Source of the DNA: Mermis nigrescens
Lineage: Eukaryota > Nematoda > Enoplea > Mermithida > Mermithidae
Direction: 5' to 3'
Assembly (NCBI GenBank): GCA_036768485.1
Contig: JAVLUZ010000629.1
Location: 248,001 to 312,000 of the forward strand
DNA: 64,000 nt
Of the stretch, positions 31,311 to 42,622 are shown one piece after another (position 1 is the stretch's first letter; each line of letters starts with the position of its first letter). A model generated the notes under the pieces. That model was not told the origin of the DNA and ran no database searches. It was given only the letters and a program-made list of their open reading frames with translations. Made by a program: the position numbers and the translations under genes.

Positions 31311-32753
31311 AGGCATGTAGCTGTGGGGGACTGGGGGGGTCCGGACCCGCCCGAAATTCAGAAAAAACCATAACCCGAAAATAGTGTAAACCGAGTTTTG
31401 CTCCTTTTTTAAAATTTTGCGAAAAATCGGCCATGTCCCAAAAAATGCTATGCTTAAGCATAGGGCTGCCTCCCGCTCCACCCCTGTATAGGGTGACTGG
31501 GTGGTGTTGATCAAATTTTAATGTCGCTACGGATCCTTCCCCCGGTAGGTCGACCTCGGGTCAAACCGTCAGCCCACCAACTATTATGGAGCCGGAGCCA
31601 ACCCCAAACAAACAGACATACAGACAAACAAACTTTCACAATTCACATTTATTGCTCGATTGAATAAAAATTACAGTACATATTGTTTATGGTCATTTGC
31701 GAATTGTGCATAGAAGGATCAAGATTTATAGTACCTACCTACATATATAATTCAATTATTATTTTATGTGCATTTTGTGAGTGCTATCCATTAAGCAACG
31801 ACTCATTCCATTTTGCTCTGTCTTCTTTTGCCTCGTTCTTCCGTTTATGAGGCAACTCAACGGCAAAACTGCGTACAATGTTCAACTTTGCCCTCATTGT
31901 AAACAAATGCAAAAAGTTGCATATTAAATTAGCCGCTAGAAGCAAAAACATTTGGATTTGTATTTTCGAAAGCCGCATGTTTGCTGCTTTCGATTGCTTC
32001 GCATTAAATTTAACGCGCGCTGGTTTACAAGGTCAAAAATTTTGACTTGGTGCAAGCTCTTTTTCAGTGATTAATCATGTTTATAAGTACCCGTACGTGA
32101 TTTCCTTTTAGCCCGTCTCATACACGTTTTATGATGCCAGATCGTATATTTAAAGTAGCGAATATGGAATCAGCGGTCCCAGAAACCACAGGGGCCAAAT
32201 TTTGGAAGCAACAGTCAATCTGTGCTTCAGCAAAAAGACAAAAACCTAAATTTTACGCTATGCATAGGGTACCTTTGGGCTCCCGTATCTCAGAAACCAA
32301 TCCGTGAATTTTCTTCAAATTCTACAGTAAGGTCAGTCATAAGATATCCAATGATTGGTGAAAACTTTAAAAAATTTATCCGCTGCGATTTGAGATATTT
32401 GATAAAATACACTTGTAAATCACGTTTTTCTTACAGCATCACATCAGTTTACACTGTAGTGTAAAGTGGTTTACACCAGTCGATAGCGCATAAAAAGTTG
32501 ATCTAGGGTGGCTTTAAAATTTTACCCTGCGGCAATTGCATAAGCGGCTAGAGCTACCAAAACCTTTTACATAAATCCGTAGTTTCCGGGTTTCAGGAGT
32601 CCGATCGAGCCATTTTAATCAAAAAATTGTAATTAGCGCCCGAAAATACCCATTGAGTGAAAATATAAGTATCACAAAATTATCCTGTAAAAACTTTTTT
32701 GCCTCACAGACACACACACACACTTACACACAACTCGAAATTAATATTATAGA

Positions 32754-33001
32754 TTATCACAAGGTCAAAACACAAAGAAGTATTATCTATGTATGTCTCA
32801 AAGAGCACAAACGAAATTTATTAAATGTGGCGAAGATGTGCTGAAGATAATTCGAAATTTGAATAATTAAGTACATATTATCACAAGGTCAAAACACAAA
32901 GAAGTATTATCTATGTATGTCTCAAAGAGCACAAACGAAATTTATTAAATGTGGCGAAGATGTGGAAGATAATTCGAAATTTGAATAATTCCACATCAAT
33001 T
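32754..33001. repeat. 124-bp tandem duplication, left arm only
   Basis: TTATCACAAGGTCAAAACAC... begins at 32754 and again at 32878. The right arm has one copy (38108-38227). The second left copy has lost CTG in GATGTGCTGAAG. Confidence 0.88.
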
Positions 33002-33728
33002 CACGGGTTTTGATGCACAACACGGTATAAACAATAATATCTCAGGCGGAAAATTCTAAATCTGCATGTATACCTTCAATACAGTATGCATTCTAACAAA
33101 TTAATGAAAGGATGAGCTCAAGCTTGATATGTACATACATCAATCACCGCCGTACGTGCATACGTTATAACTTTATTTCATGAACTAGCAGTTGATAATT
33201 TATTATAGAAGATTGAAAATATTCTTCACCGCTGTTAAATTAGCATTTTTCCACACGTAACTCTATGTTTAACTAAAAAACATTAGGAAATAGCAAATAT
33301 AATGTATGTTCGTGATAATTAATGCTGAAATTGCCGGATGAATGAAGCACTAATTAGTTATTGGTTACAAAAATACACACATTCACCTACAAAATGATTG
33401 AAAAACTATGGAAACTACCTATTTTCTATAAGATTATGCCAACAAGGAGTCTTAAATATTTAGGAAAATTGAAAAATTTTTACAAGTTTATGTAATTTAT
33501 TGTTTCTTAGGCACACAGGAAAAATAACAATGTATGCGTTTTAAATAAAATTTTTGTTTTTAGAAATTAGGGTAGAGGATTATAAGGTAGAGAGATAATT
33601 CCCCAACGTACAACAGGCTATAAATTTAATTCATGCACAAGCTTATGTATTTGATGCTCAGCAGTGTTTAAAGTAAGATTTAACCAAATGGCGCGCCCTT
33701 CTGGACTCAAATTTCGCCACATTTTGGA

Positions 33729-33996
33729 TTAAAGAGGCGCTTCGATTTCTTGCATGGATTTTTCCAAGTTTATGGCAAAATACCAAAAAGCGCGCAATTT
33801 TCGTCTACCTGTGAGCTCATGCATATAAGAGTAGTTTGCAGCGGCTAGTTTCCACTGTGCTTTATAGTCGGCACAAAAACGTTCCCAAAAATAGGACGCC
33901 ACACAGGCTGGCTAAGTCATAGTTACTATAGCCATCGTGTATGAAATGGTAGGCCAGCTGAGAGCAAAAAAATTGAAAACATTCTTCAGCCATCAT
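33729..33996 (-). pseudogene. left-arm copy of 87-aa ORF, 4-bp insertion
   Basis: Mirror of 36987-37250. A 4-base tandem duplication (GGCTGGCT instead of GGCT on plus near 33907) shifts the frame after about 28 codons. Everything else matches, so the right-arm copy shows the ancestral form. Confidence 0.65.
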
Positions 33997-35222
33997 GCAT
34001 ACATTACTTTTTAAATATACTCTGATATTTATAATCTTAATTTTATTACAAAAGGTGGTTTCTTTTCTTTAGGTGTAGCCTTAGTTTCAGCTAGCTGACA
34101 ATGTGAGAAAATACTGCTCTCTGGTGGTGCTCAAATATATTCTACGTATTTGTACACATTTGTATGTAAAAAATGCGTTGAAAGAGCCGTGCTCAACAAA
34201 TTACTGAGATATATGCTTTGTAGTTTTCTGAAATTATGCAATAATATAGCACACAAAATGCGACAAATTATCATTTTCGCACATAGATCTAGTAAGGAAA
34301 AATCAGAAAATAGCGAATATAATGTAAATTTGTGATAATTAATGATAAAACTGCCTTACATATGAAGCACTAGCTAGTTATTTGATAACAAAACTGCATG
34401 GTGAAAAGGCATTAATCAACCAAATGTGCAAAAAGCTAGCAAAATTAGCCGTTTTCTATGAGATTATGCTAGCAAGGTGTCAAAAACATTTAGGAGAATC
34501 GAGGAATTTCTCTACTTAGCGTAATAATTATGATAACAGGAGAACAGAGCTGCATGATTATTTTTAAATTTTTTGTGAAGATCACTTGAATTATGGTCAT
34601 AGTTCAATACAATATTGCGTGGAATGTATTAGAAATTGGAAAAAAAGAGTTGATTATATGCTTTTTTTATCTTTATTGCATGCTTATCTAGTCAAAAATT
34701 GGATTCTTTTAATATGATTTTGTTTGTTTTGTTGTCTAAATATTGCCTAAAATATACAACTTTAATGGGAAACAGGCGAAAATAGATGTAAAAAACACAA
34801 AATACCTACACAGGGTGGTTTTAAATAGTGATTAAAAGGCTAAAAATTGAAAGTCAAACACTTTGGACCCTAGTTTTGCTACCAGCAATGGTGTAGTGAA
34901 ACGATGTTTTTTGCTATGCCTGGTAAATTGTTTGAAAAATGCGTTTTTTTATGACAAGAAGATTTACAGAGATGGCTCATTATTTTTAAATTTTCACTTT
35001 ACTAGCAAAAACTTGCACGTTTTTTGACAAAGTTTTGGGAAGATCACTTAAATTTTTTACTATAATTCAATGCAATACTGTGTAAAATGCATTTTGTTGC
35101 CTAAATATGGACCAAAATATACAATTTTTATGAGCGGCATGGGGCGCGGCGGCGGCGGACGCAAATTGGTGTACCGAAATTCTGATGGCGGTTTGATGAG
35201 TCATTAGTGTACTCATTCTTGA

Positions 35223-35230
35223 TATAAATA
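35223..35230 (+). promoter_or_regulatory. TATA box of spacer gene
   Basis: TATAAATA, 45 bases before the ATG at 35268, the usual distance for a TATA-driven start with a short leader. Confidence 0.6.
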
Positions 35231-35267
35231 AGGATGACTGCAACAAATCATTTCATTTGTCTTCAAG

Positions 35268-35794
35268 ATGTCGACTATATTTTGCGTTAGAATTTATCCA
35301 ACAAAGTCTAATTTCTACAGTATCGATGAAATAAGTGTAAAAATAGTTGATAGATTGGTATTTGTGGAAGCAAAAAAAGGGTTTGGGTTGAAAGGGCAGA
35401 ATTTTGCACGACATTCATTCAAATGCTGTCATTTATTGCCGCCAAAAATTAATTTCCAGGATGTAAAGGCTTATTACAATAACTCTGTTTGTATTTCGAT
35501 CGAAAAAAATGGAGAAAATGAATTGAAAATAAATACCTTCAGTGCCCAGAATTGCCGTACTAAACGCCCGATCATTGAATCGCCTCCCACTCCGGCCAAC
35601 AATTTTGAGCTGTTCATTGAAGGCCTGAAGAAGATTGATATGCTACCCGCCAATGTTTTGCACACTGATTATTATTTGGTATTTTGTGTTTATTAATTTA
35701 CTAAATAAAATTTTAGGTTATCAATAATTTTTCTCCCAAGACGTGGGACAAATTTGGGGATGTCTCGGTCGGTTTTCCTCTATGCACAGATTGA
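35268..35794 (+). CDS. small heat-shock (alpha-crystallin-like) protein, spliced
   Basis: Exon 1 is 35268-35678 (137 codons). A 38-base intron 35679-35716 runs GTATTTTGTG...TTACTAAATAAAATTTTAG, with a good branch-point-like TTACTAA. Exon 2 is 35717-35794 (25 codons and TGA). Both join in phase 0 to give 162 residues. Residues 20-85 have the layout of an alpha-crystallin domain: ISVKIVDRLVFVEAKK, a loop, FARHSFKCCHLLPPKI, VKAYYNNSVCISIEKN. In the family this domain forms a beta-sandwich dimer and holds unfolded proteins; here the usual G-x-L/I-x-I/L motif reads SVCISI, so the fit is imperfect. The C-terminal part (ELFIEGLKKIDMLPANVLH, SPKTWDKFGD) is not known to me. It is the only full gene in the spacer and a good candidate for cargo. 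Confidence 0.55.
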
Positions 35795-36949
35795 TGCATC
35801 AGAATTTCGGTACACCAATTTGCGTCCGCCGCCGCCGCCGCCCCATGCCGCTCATAAAAATTGAATATTTTAGTCCATATTTAGGCAGCAAAATGCATTT
35901 TACACAGTATTGCATTGAATTATAGTAAAAAATTTAAGTGATCTTCCCAAAACTTTGTCAAAAAACGTGCAAGTTTTTGCTAGTAAAGTGAAAATTTAAA
36001 AATAATGAGCCATCTCTGTAAATCTTTTTGTCATAAAAAACGCATTTTTCAAACAATTTACCAGGCATAGCAAAAAACATCGTTTCACTACACCATTGCT
36101 GGTAGCAAAATTAGGGTCCAAAGTGTTTGACTTTTAATTTTTAGCCTTTTAATCACTATTTAAAACCACCCTGTGTAGGCATTTTGTGTTTTTTACATCT
36201 ATTTTCGCCTGTTTCCCATTAAAGTTGTATATTTTAGGCAATATTTAGACAACAAAACAAACAAAATCATATTAAAAGAATCCAATTTTTGACTAGATAA
36301 GCATGCAATAAAGATAAAAAAAGCATATAATCAACTCTTTTTTCCAATTTCTAATACATTCCACGCAATATTGTATTGAACTATGACCATAATTCAAGTG
36401 ATCTTCACAAAAAATTTAAAAATAATCATGCAGCTCTGTTCTCCTGTTATCATAATTATTACGCTAAGTAGAGAAATTCCTCGATTCTCCTAAATGTTTG
36501 TGACACCTTGCTAGCATAATCTCATAGAAAACGGCTAATTTTGCTAGCTTTTTGCACATTTGGTTGATTAATGCCTTTTCTCCATGCATTTTTGTTATCA
36601 AATAACTAGCTAGTGCTTCATATGTAAGGCAGTTTTATCATTAATTATCACAAATATACATTATATTCGCTATTTTCTGATTTTTCCTTACTAGATCTAT
36701 GTGCGAAAATGATACTTTGTCGCATTTTGTGTGCTATATTATTGCATAATTTCAGAAAACTACAAAGCATATATCTCAGTAATTTGTTGAGCACGGCTCT
36801 TTCAACGCATTTTTTACATACAAATGTGTACAAATACGTAGAATATATTTGAGCACCACCAGAGAGCAGTATTTTCTCACATTGTCAGCTAGCTGAAACT
36901 AAGGCTACGGCTAAAGAAAAGAAACCACCTTTTGTAATAAAATTAAGAT

Positions 36950-36958
36950 TATAAATAT
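36950..36958 (+). promoter_or_regulatory. TATA-like box for 87-aa ORF
   Basis: TATAAATAT, 29 bases before ATG 36987. The mirror copy precedes the left-arm pseudogene. Confidence 0.5.
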
Positions 36959-36986
36959 CAGAGTATATTTAAAAAGTTATGTATGC

Positions 36987-37250
36987 ATGATGGCTGAAGA
37001 ATGTTTTCAATTTTTTTGCTCTCAGCTGGCCTACCATTTCATACACGATGGCTATAGTAACTATGACTTAGCCTGTGTGGCGTCCTATTTTTGGGAACGT
37101 TTTTGTGCCGACTATAAAGCACAGTGGAAACTAGCCGCTGCAAACTACTCTTATATGCATGAGCTCACAGGTAGACGAAAATTGCGCGCTTTTTGGTATT
37201 TTGCCATAAACTTGGAAAAATCCATGCAAGAAATCAAAGCGCCTCTTTAA
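36987..37250 (+). CDS. 87-aa protein, unassigned, intact in right arm
   Basis: Frame MMAEECFQFFCSQLAYHF to MQEIKAPL, rich in aromatic residues (YFWERF, YKAQWKLAAANYSY, AFWYFAINL). The pattern WERFCADYKAQWKLAA loosely resembles the second half of an HMG box, but this is weak. It has a TATAAATAT box 29 bases upstream. A second frame, starting 7 bases after its stop, continues in the same style, so the two could be one gene split by a stop and shift, or two overlapping-style genes. The left-arm copy is frameshifted. Confidence 0.5.
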   Translation: MMAEECFQFFCSQLAYHFIHDGYSNYDLACVASYFWERFCADYKAQWKLAAANYSYMHELTGRRKLRAFWYFAINLEKSMQEIKAPL

Positions 37251-37256
37251 TCCAAA

Positions 37257-37361
37257 ATGTGGCGAAATTTGAGTCCAGAAGGGCGCGCCATTTGGTTAAA
37301 TCTTACTTTAAACACTGCTGAGCATCAAATACATAAGCTTGTGCATGAATTAAATTTATAG
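37257..37361 (+). CDS. 34-aa ORF following the 87-aa gene
   Basis: MWRNLSPEGRAIWLNLTLN..., ending ELNL. The start (W-x-x-L-S-x-E-x-R) is again HMG-box-like. It lies 6 bases after the stop of the previous ORF and is present in both arms. Too short to assign. Confidence 0.3.
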   Translation: MWRNLSPEGRAIWLNLTLNTAEHQIHKLVHELNL

Positions 37362-38718
37362 CCTGTTGTACGTTGGGGAATTATCCCTCTACCTTATAAT
37401 CCTCTACCCTAATTTCTAAAAACACAAATTTTATTTAAAACGCATACATTTTTATTTTTCCTGTGTGCCTAAGAAACAATAAATTACATAAACTTGTAAA
37501 AATTCTTCAATTTTCCTAAATATTTAAGACTCCTTGTTGGCATAATCTTATAGAAAATAGGTAGTTTCTATAGTTTTTCACTCATTTTGTAGGTGAATGT
37601 GTGTATTTTTGTAACCAATAACTAATTAGTGCTTCATTCATCCGGCAATTTCAGCATTAATTATCACGAACATACATTATATTTGCTATTTCCTAATGTT
37701 TTTTAGTTAAACATAGAGTTACGTGTGGAAAAATGCTAATTTATCTCATTTGTTGCGCTAGAATTCCGTGTTGAGTGAAGATGGAGAGCATGATCGATCT
37801 GCAGAAGGGGGTAAAAAATTGCGTTTTTTGGGTCTAAACGCCCTCAAAAATCAATATAAATGCTAAAACAGCGGTGAAGAATATTTTCAATCTTCTATAA
37901 TAAATTATCAACTGCTAGTTCATGAAATAAAGTTATAACGTATGCACGTACGGTGGTGATTGATGTATGTACATATCAAGCTTGAGCTCATCCTTTCATT
38001 AATTTGTTAGAATGCATACTGTATTGAAGGTATACATGCAGATTTAGAATTATCCGCCTGAGATATTATTGTTTATACTGTGTTGTGCATCAAAACCCAT
38101 GAATTGATGTGGAACTATTCAAATTTCGAATTATCTTCAGCACATCTTCGCCACATTTAATAAATTTCGTTTGTGCTCTTTGAGACATACATAGATAATA
38201 CTTCTTTGTGTTTTGACCTTGTGATAATATGTACTTAAAATACAGTTAAGTGATGTGTGCCGCATGAATACCTGCATAGAAAGAAATGTTAAATGAGCCT
38301 GAATTGGCTTATATTTCAGAAATAATATCAGAATATATGGCAAAAAGTAGCATTTTCTAACTTTTTTGAAAATGCCCACTGGCCACATTAACATCACAGT
38401 AGCCTAGCTTTTAAAAAAATCATCTCTATCGGGTTAAAATTACATAGAAAACTGGAGCAAAACAATGAAAACTTGTAGCTTTTCTGATAATGACATGCTT
38501 TCTCAATCTTTCTGTGCATCAACTTGCTTGAATTTCTTGATTTTATGCAATAAGATATAGATTTTAAATGAAATTTTAGCCATATTTGTCGAAAATTATA
38601 TTAAAGCACAAAAAATCATAAGAATTTCGCATAGTGTGATCAAGAATTCTGCAATGTGTGAGAAAAAATGGGTAAATTTTGTGTGAACTTATAAGATTAA
38701 TTCACTTTGTAAAAAAAT

Positions 38719-39030
38719 ATGCTTATTTCACATGCTTCTTTTGAAGAAGAATATTACAGGTTGAACCAGAACATACAAAGATATCTACGAAATTTTGAGG
38801 CTAAGACGCCGACAGTTGTGTGTAGGAAATACATACAATTTTCCCGAATTTTCACCCAATCGGCCCTAAACCATTGCTGCATTTTTTTGTCATTATTCTG
38901 CATTGTCAATATGCTAGTGGAGCTCATCCTTGTCTTTTTGTCTTCTGAAATTAAATTAAATGAAGTAGAAAAACACATTTTACTGATTTTTGAAATAGTC
39001 TCCAACACCCCCATGTGTTGGGTTTTTTGA
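38719..39030 (+). CDS. 103-aa ORF, unassigned
   Basis: The frame starts MLISHASFEEEYYRLNQNIQ, has a Lys/Arg-rich middle and a hydrophobic C-terminal half (LSLFCIVNMLVELILVFLSS, ILLIFEIVS), so it could be a small membrane protein. The left-arm mirror is shortened by a homopolymer change. No promoter motif is obvious and I do not recognise it. Confidence 0.35.
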   Translation: MLISHASFEEEYYRLNQNIQRYLRNFEAKTPTVVCRKYIQFSRIFTQSALNHCCIFLSLFCIVNMLVELILVFLSSEIKLNEVEKHILLIFEIVSNTPMCWVF

Positions 39031-41025
39031 ATTATATGCTATATGAGATTTAATATTTCTTCCTTGGGTGACGCCAAAAGCAATATCATCAAAAGATTTG
39101 ACTATAACAGAGTGATATTGTGATTTTTTTAGGCTTACTGGCATGTTTGCGCAAGTTTTGTTTACAAAAATATAATGATTTTCTAGCATTTTCTGAAAAT
39201 TTTAGGTATTTTGTGCACACATTGTACCTTACTTCTCCTGAACATTGAAGTAATTTACACGGTATACTGTAAAGCTGCACTTACTTCACACTATTCGTAC
39301 ATCATTTTTCACCAATGCCTGTTTCATGAAGCTAATATCCTCAGCGTTTTAACATTTTCTGGCTACATTTTTGCTGTAAATTAGCTAAAATATCATGAAA
39401 TTTCTAGATAAGTACTTTTTTCTGGATTTATTTGTGTGTAATTTAGTAAAAAAGTGATTATGTCATACATGCACAATAGGGTAAAAGGGGAATATTATCC
39501 TAATGGAGAGTCCAAAAGTTAAGAATGGCGGGCAATTTAGGCCAAAAACAGTGCATTTTTAAACAGTTTTGATATAATAATGCCTGAAAATGTAACTAAT
39601 TTATCAAAAATTCCAAATTTTGCCCTGTACGACCGAAAATTGCGATTTCACCTTTCACTGTCCCCCCTGACGTCATGCTCCTATGATATGTGTGCTAAGT
39701 GAGCCATGAATAATGTTATTTTTTGATCCTTTTTCTTTGCTAGCTTATATAATGAAGCAGAAAGATGATGATTCTCATGCACTCAGTGCGTGTGAGCGGC
39801 CCAAAATAGCATAAAATCGCCTATGGGGGTCATAATTTCTTTTTTATGAGCACATATGGTTAGGTAGACACCGTTATATTCAATATAGTTCAACAATTTT
39901 TTATTTTTTTGCTTGGCAAAACAATAAATTGCTGTTTTTCCCATAAAATTAATACACACATAACACAAAAAGGTCTTTAAAAACCTTGTGTGAGCCTCAG
40001 AATCATTGAAATGCGTGTGTAAGAAGAAACAGAAAGCTTTCTAGGATACCAGTACATCATAGAATTCTCGGTTATGTATACTTTTTTCTAAGAATTTTCA
40101 GTTTCAAATCTAATTGCTAGTAACACTTACTATAATATTTCTATCATTTGCCACTTTTAGTTGACTATATTCTAGCTAATACACCCTGTGGAATCCTTTA
40201 TACATCTAAGGTGTAGCAAGTTTGATTTTATCCATCGTTTTTTATGAACTTCAGTCAAATTCAATCATAAATCATACAAGATATAGCTAATAACTATGCC
40301 TTTTCGAGTTTTTTACCATATTATTTCTTGTTTTGACCTTTCATCCTCCAAAATGTTCCATTGGAATGCATAATTTAATCTCAGAAATGCTACATTACTC
40401 TGATTATTTCTTTACAATTCCACTAAGCATGCTGTAAGTTTCTAATTATATTCTACCTTAGGTCATACTATATCAACTGTTTTTTAATTTTATTGTGTTT
40501 TTCTATTCAACAATTATTTTCAGCTTTCTCTTTTGTATCACCTCTTGGGTTCGACAGCCTCTACTTTCTGCACTATATAATTCATTTATACAATTTTTTA
40601 TGAAATCAGCCAAAATATCTAAAATATATAGTCAAAAATTAGAAAATATATAAAATATAGCGAGAAAACTGTCCCAAATATAGTCAAATGGAACTCTAAC
40701 GCATAATTTCCTGTGTAACATATACTTTGTGGACTCTAAAATTTACTATTTTTAGAGATTATCTGTACATTTCTGCCTGATTCATCTCAACTGCACTGGC
40801 CACAATCCCATAATTTCACTAAAATAGTGGCAGCCTCTCAAAAATGAGCATATTCAGGATAAAACATACTTTTCAAATGAAAAATAACGTTTGAGTTTGA
40901 TAGAAGATTAGTCTTTCGATGACATATATGTAAAATTAATTTAGTTGTACAACCACTTTTAGTTAAATGAAGATTGTTAATCCTTGGGCGTGTCTGGGCA
41001 TGTTTCGCTTAAACCCGTGAAGAAA

Positions 41026-41715
41026 ATGAATCAATGGATTGACATTAATCGTATTTTGAATTCAATTTTTGACGCTGTTATTAGGAGACTATTGCATGAT
41101 CACCCTCCCAACTGCAAGGTCGGTATTGAAATAAAACATCCCCGTTTATATTTGTCTGTGTTAGTTCCGTTTACTACAGCTCAGAACATTAATGCTGAAC
41201 AAATTCTCAGCCTCATTGAACGTGTAGCCCAGTCAAAGAAAGATTTTTGTTTAAGTGAAGCCATGATCTGGCAAGTCATGATTGTTGATATAAACGCATC
41301 AATGGGGCACTGGCTTGCAAAAGGACGTTAAGGAATTTTGCAAGTCTGGTGGTGCTTTCATTAAAATTACATCAAATGATAACCTGTCTCTTTCCCTCGT
41401 GCAGTTGTTACTGGAATTGCTGAATTAGAGGACAGTTCTGACTGGGAAGCCGTTAGAAAAGGTGATAAAAATCGTTATACAAAACAGAAGCAATTAGCCC
41501 GAGAATTACTGAGCAAGGCAAGTTTGAATCTTGCAGCGAAGACATATGATTTAGAAGCTGTTGAAAAAATTCAAAATGTTTTGATACCCATTTATCAGCT
41601 CAATGTATACTGCAATGGCAGCAAAATTTATGAAGGACCTGAAGCCGACAAAGTTATCAATCTATATTCTACTGATAATCATTATGATCTTATAACCCGT
41701 GTACCTAATTTATAA
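41026..41715 (+). pseudogene. right-arm copy of polymerase N-terminal domain
   Basis: Mirror of 26079-26879, starting at the internal MNQW codons because 175 bases with the true start are deleted (CCCGTGA joined to AGAAAATG at 41020/41021). A one-base insertion near 41297 shifts the frame and a two-base insertion near 41390 restores it. The last 63 codons to PNL at 41715 are intact and match the left copy. Confidence 0.8.
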
Positions 41716-42622
41716 AAATTCTGATGATCATTTTTTGTTTATTTCTGTTCCTCTGGCCAGTACCTGTCTTGAAACACAGCCTGACTGACAAGACGTCATT
41801 TTGTTTAGTTTATATGATGATTATGATTACATCAATTATTGAAAGCCATTATTAAAAACAATTATTTATATCAATTTGCGTTCAACATTGCATGACCTTC
41901 TGGGCATATCCCCCCATTATTGTTGCATATGTATCTTATATGATTTGATCTAGTATACTCGAAATTCATCTTAATCAGTGCTTAAACTTAATTTACACCC
42001 CCATTTGGGTCAGCTATTTCACATTTTTAGGACTAGCTTAACTTATGCTTGTTGGTGCTTTTTGTTTAGGCTACACCTCCACCCTGGTTTTTTAGGCTTA
42101 GGGATAAGACAGTTAGCATATGTTTATATTTACACCCCCACTCAGGTCGACTACTACAGGACTGGCTCAGTTTACACTTAGGCTTAGCTTAGGCCTAAAT
42201 GGGCTGGGATTCATATCCCTAGCCTGACTTCCCAACCTCTTTAATTTTCACTCCATATTATTTACTTAGGCTTAGATATGGGGGTACTTTGCACTCTAGG
42301 CTTAGTTTACATCTTAGGCGACCCTCCAGCCTCTTCACTTTACACTTAGGCTTAAATTTGTGGGTTTGCAGTCCCTAACTATTTTTAGTATACCAAAATT
42401 TTAGTACACCAATTTTGGCTCACCCAGGTTAACTATTTATTAGTCTACCAAATTTTTAGTACACGGGTTTGGGCTGCCCGGGTTAACCTTCATTATTAGT
42501 GTACTAAAACATTAGTATACCAATCTGCACCTCTGAGGAGCCAGGGTGCACAACTCTGCCAGTTTGTCTATGCTAGCAATGCCTATCCTTAGCACACTTA
42601 CCCAGGCTGCCTCTTAACTACT

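Larger units (their letters stand above)
29734..32753 (-). mobile_element. non-autonomous Helitron, 3,020 bp
   Basis: On the minus strand the element starts TCTATAATATTAATTTCGAG at 32753 and ends in CTAG at 29734. The CTAG is preceded by a strong hairpin (GCAGATGGGGC / GCCCCATTTGC, loop AGCGAA). The insertion is exactly between A and T with no target duplication, as for Helitrons. The right arm keeps the empty site: GTGATAA|TATGTAC at 38227/38228. The interior carries two minisatellites, a (CA)n tract near the 5' end and no Rep/helicase, so the element is non-autonomous. Confidence 0.93.
25172..35187 (+). repeat. left arm of palindrome
   Basis: Inverted copy of 35797-42622. Arm-specific differences are a 3,020-bp Helitron (29734-32753), a 124-bp tandem duplication (32754-33001) and 175 bases (26771-26945) that the right arm has lost. 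The inner edge is GGACGCAAATTGG...TTCTGATG at 35187. GGC-triplet repeats lie just inside both inner edges. Confidence 0.9.
35188..35796 (+). other. unique 609-bp spacer at palindrome centre
   Basis: The only part of the element outside the arms that is not repeated. It contains one gene (35268-35794), whose stop codon ends 2 bases before the right arm. The 80 bases before the ATG hold ATGAGTCAT (an AP-1/GCN4-type palindrome, 35195-35203) and a TATAAATA box. Confidence 0.85.
25172..42622. mobile_element. palindromic Polinton-like element, 17.45 kb
   Basis: The ends are AGTAGTTAAG and CTTAACTACT, a perfect 10-bp inverted repeat with the 5'-AG...CT-3' form of Polintons. They are flanked by the 6-bp direct repeat ATCAGT (25166-25171, 42623-42628), the Polinton target length. 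Almost the whole element is an inverted repeat: left arm 25172-35187, right arm 35797-42622, around a 609-bp spacer. Without the Helitron the arms are 6,996 and 6,826 bases and nearly identical inside. Only the outermost 100 bases have diverged. Each arm has an N-terminal Polinton polymerase domain, but I see no capsid, ATPase, protease or integrase genes. Because the target is itself a satellite containing ATCAGT, the duplication alone is weaker evidence than the termini plus polymerase. Confidence 0.82.
35797..42622 (-). repeat. right arm of palindrome
   Basis: Inverted copy of the left arm without the Helitron and without the 124-bp duplication. It has 123 extra bases (37745-37867) not in the left arm and lacks the 175 bases that hold the N-terminus of the polymerase-like gene. 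Confidence 0.9.

Noticed and set aside
34150..34335. 61-codon ORF, mirrored at 36648-36833
   Set aside because: It is identical in both arms only because the arms are copies. The sequence is low-complexity and has no promoter or domain, so I cannot call it a gene.
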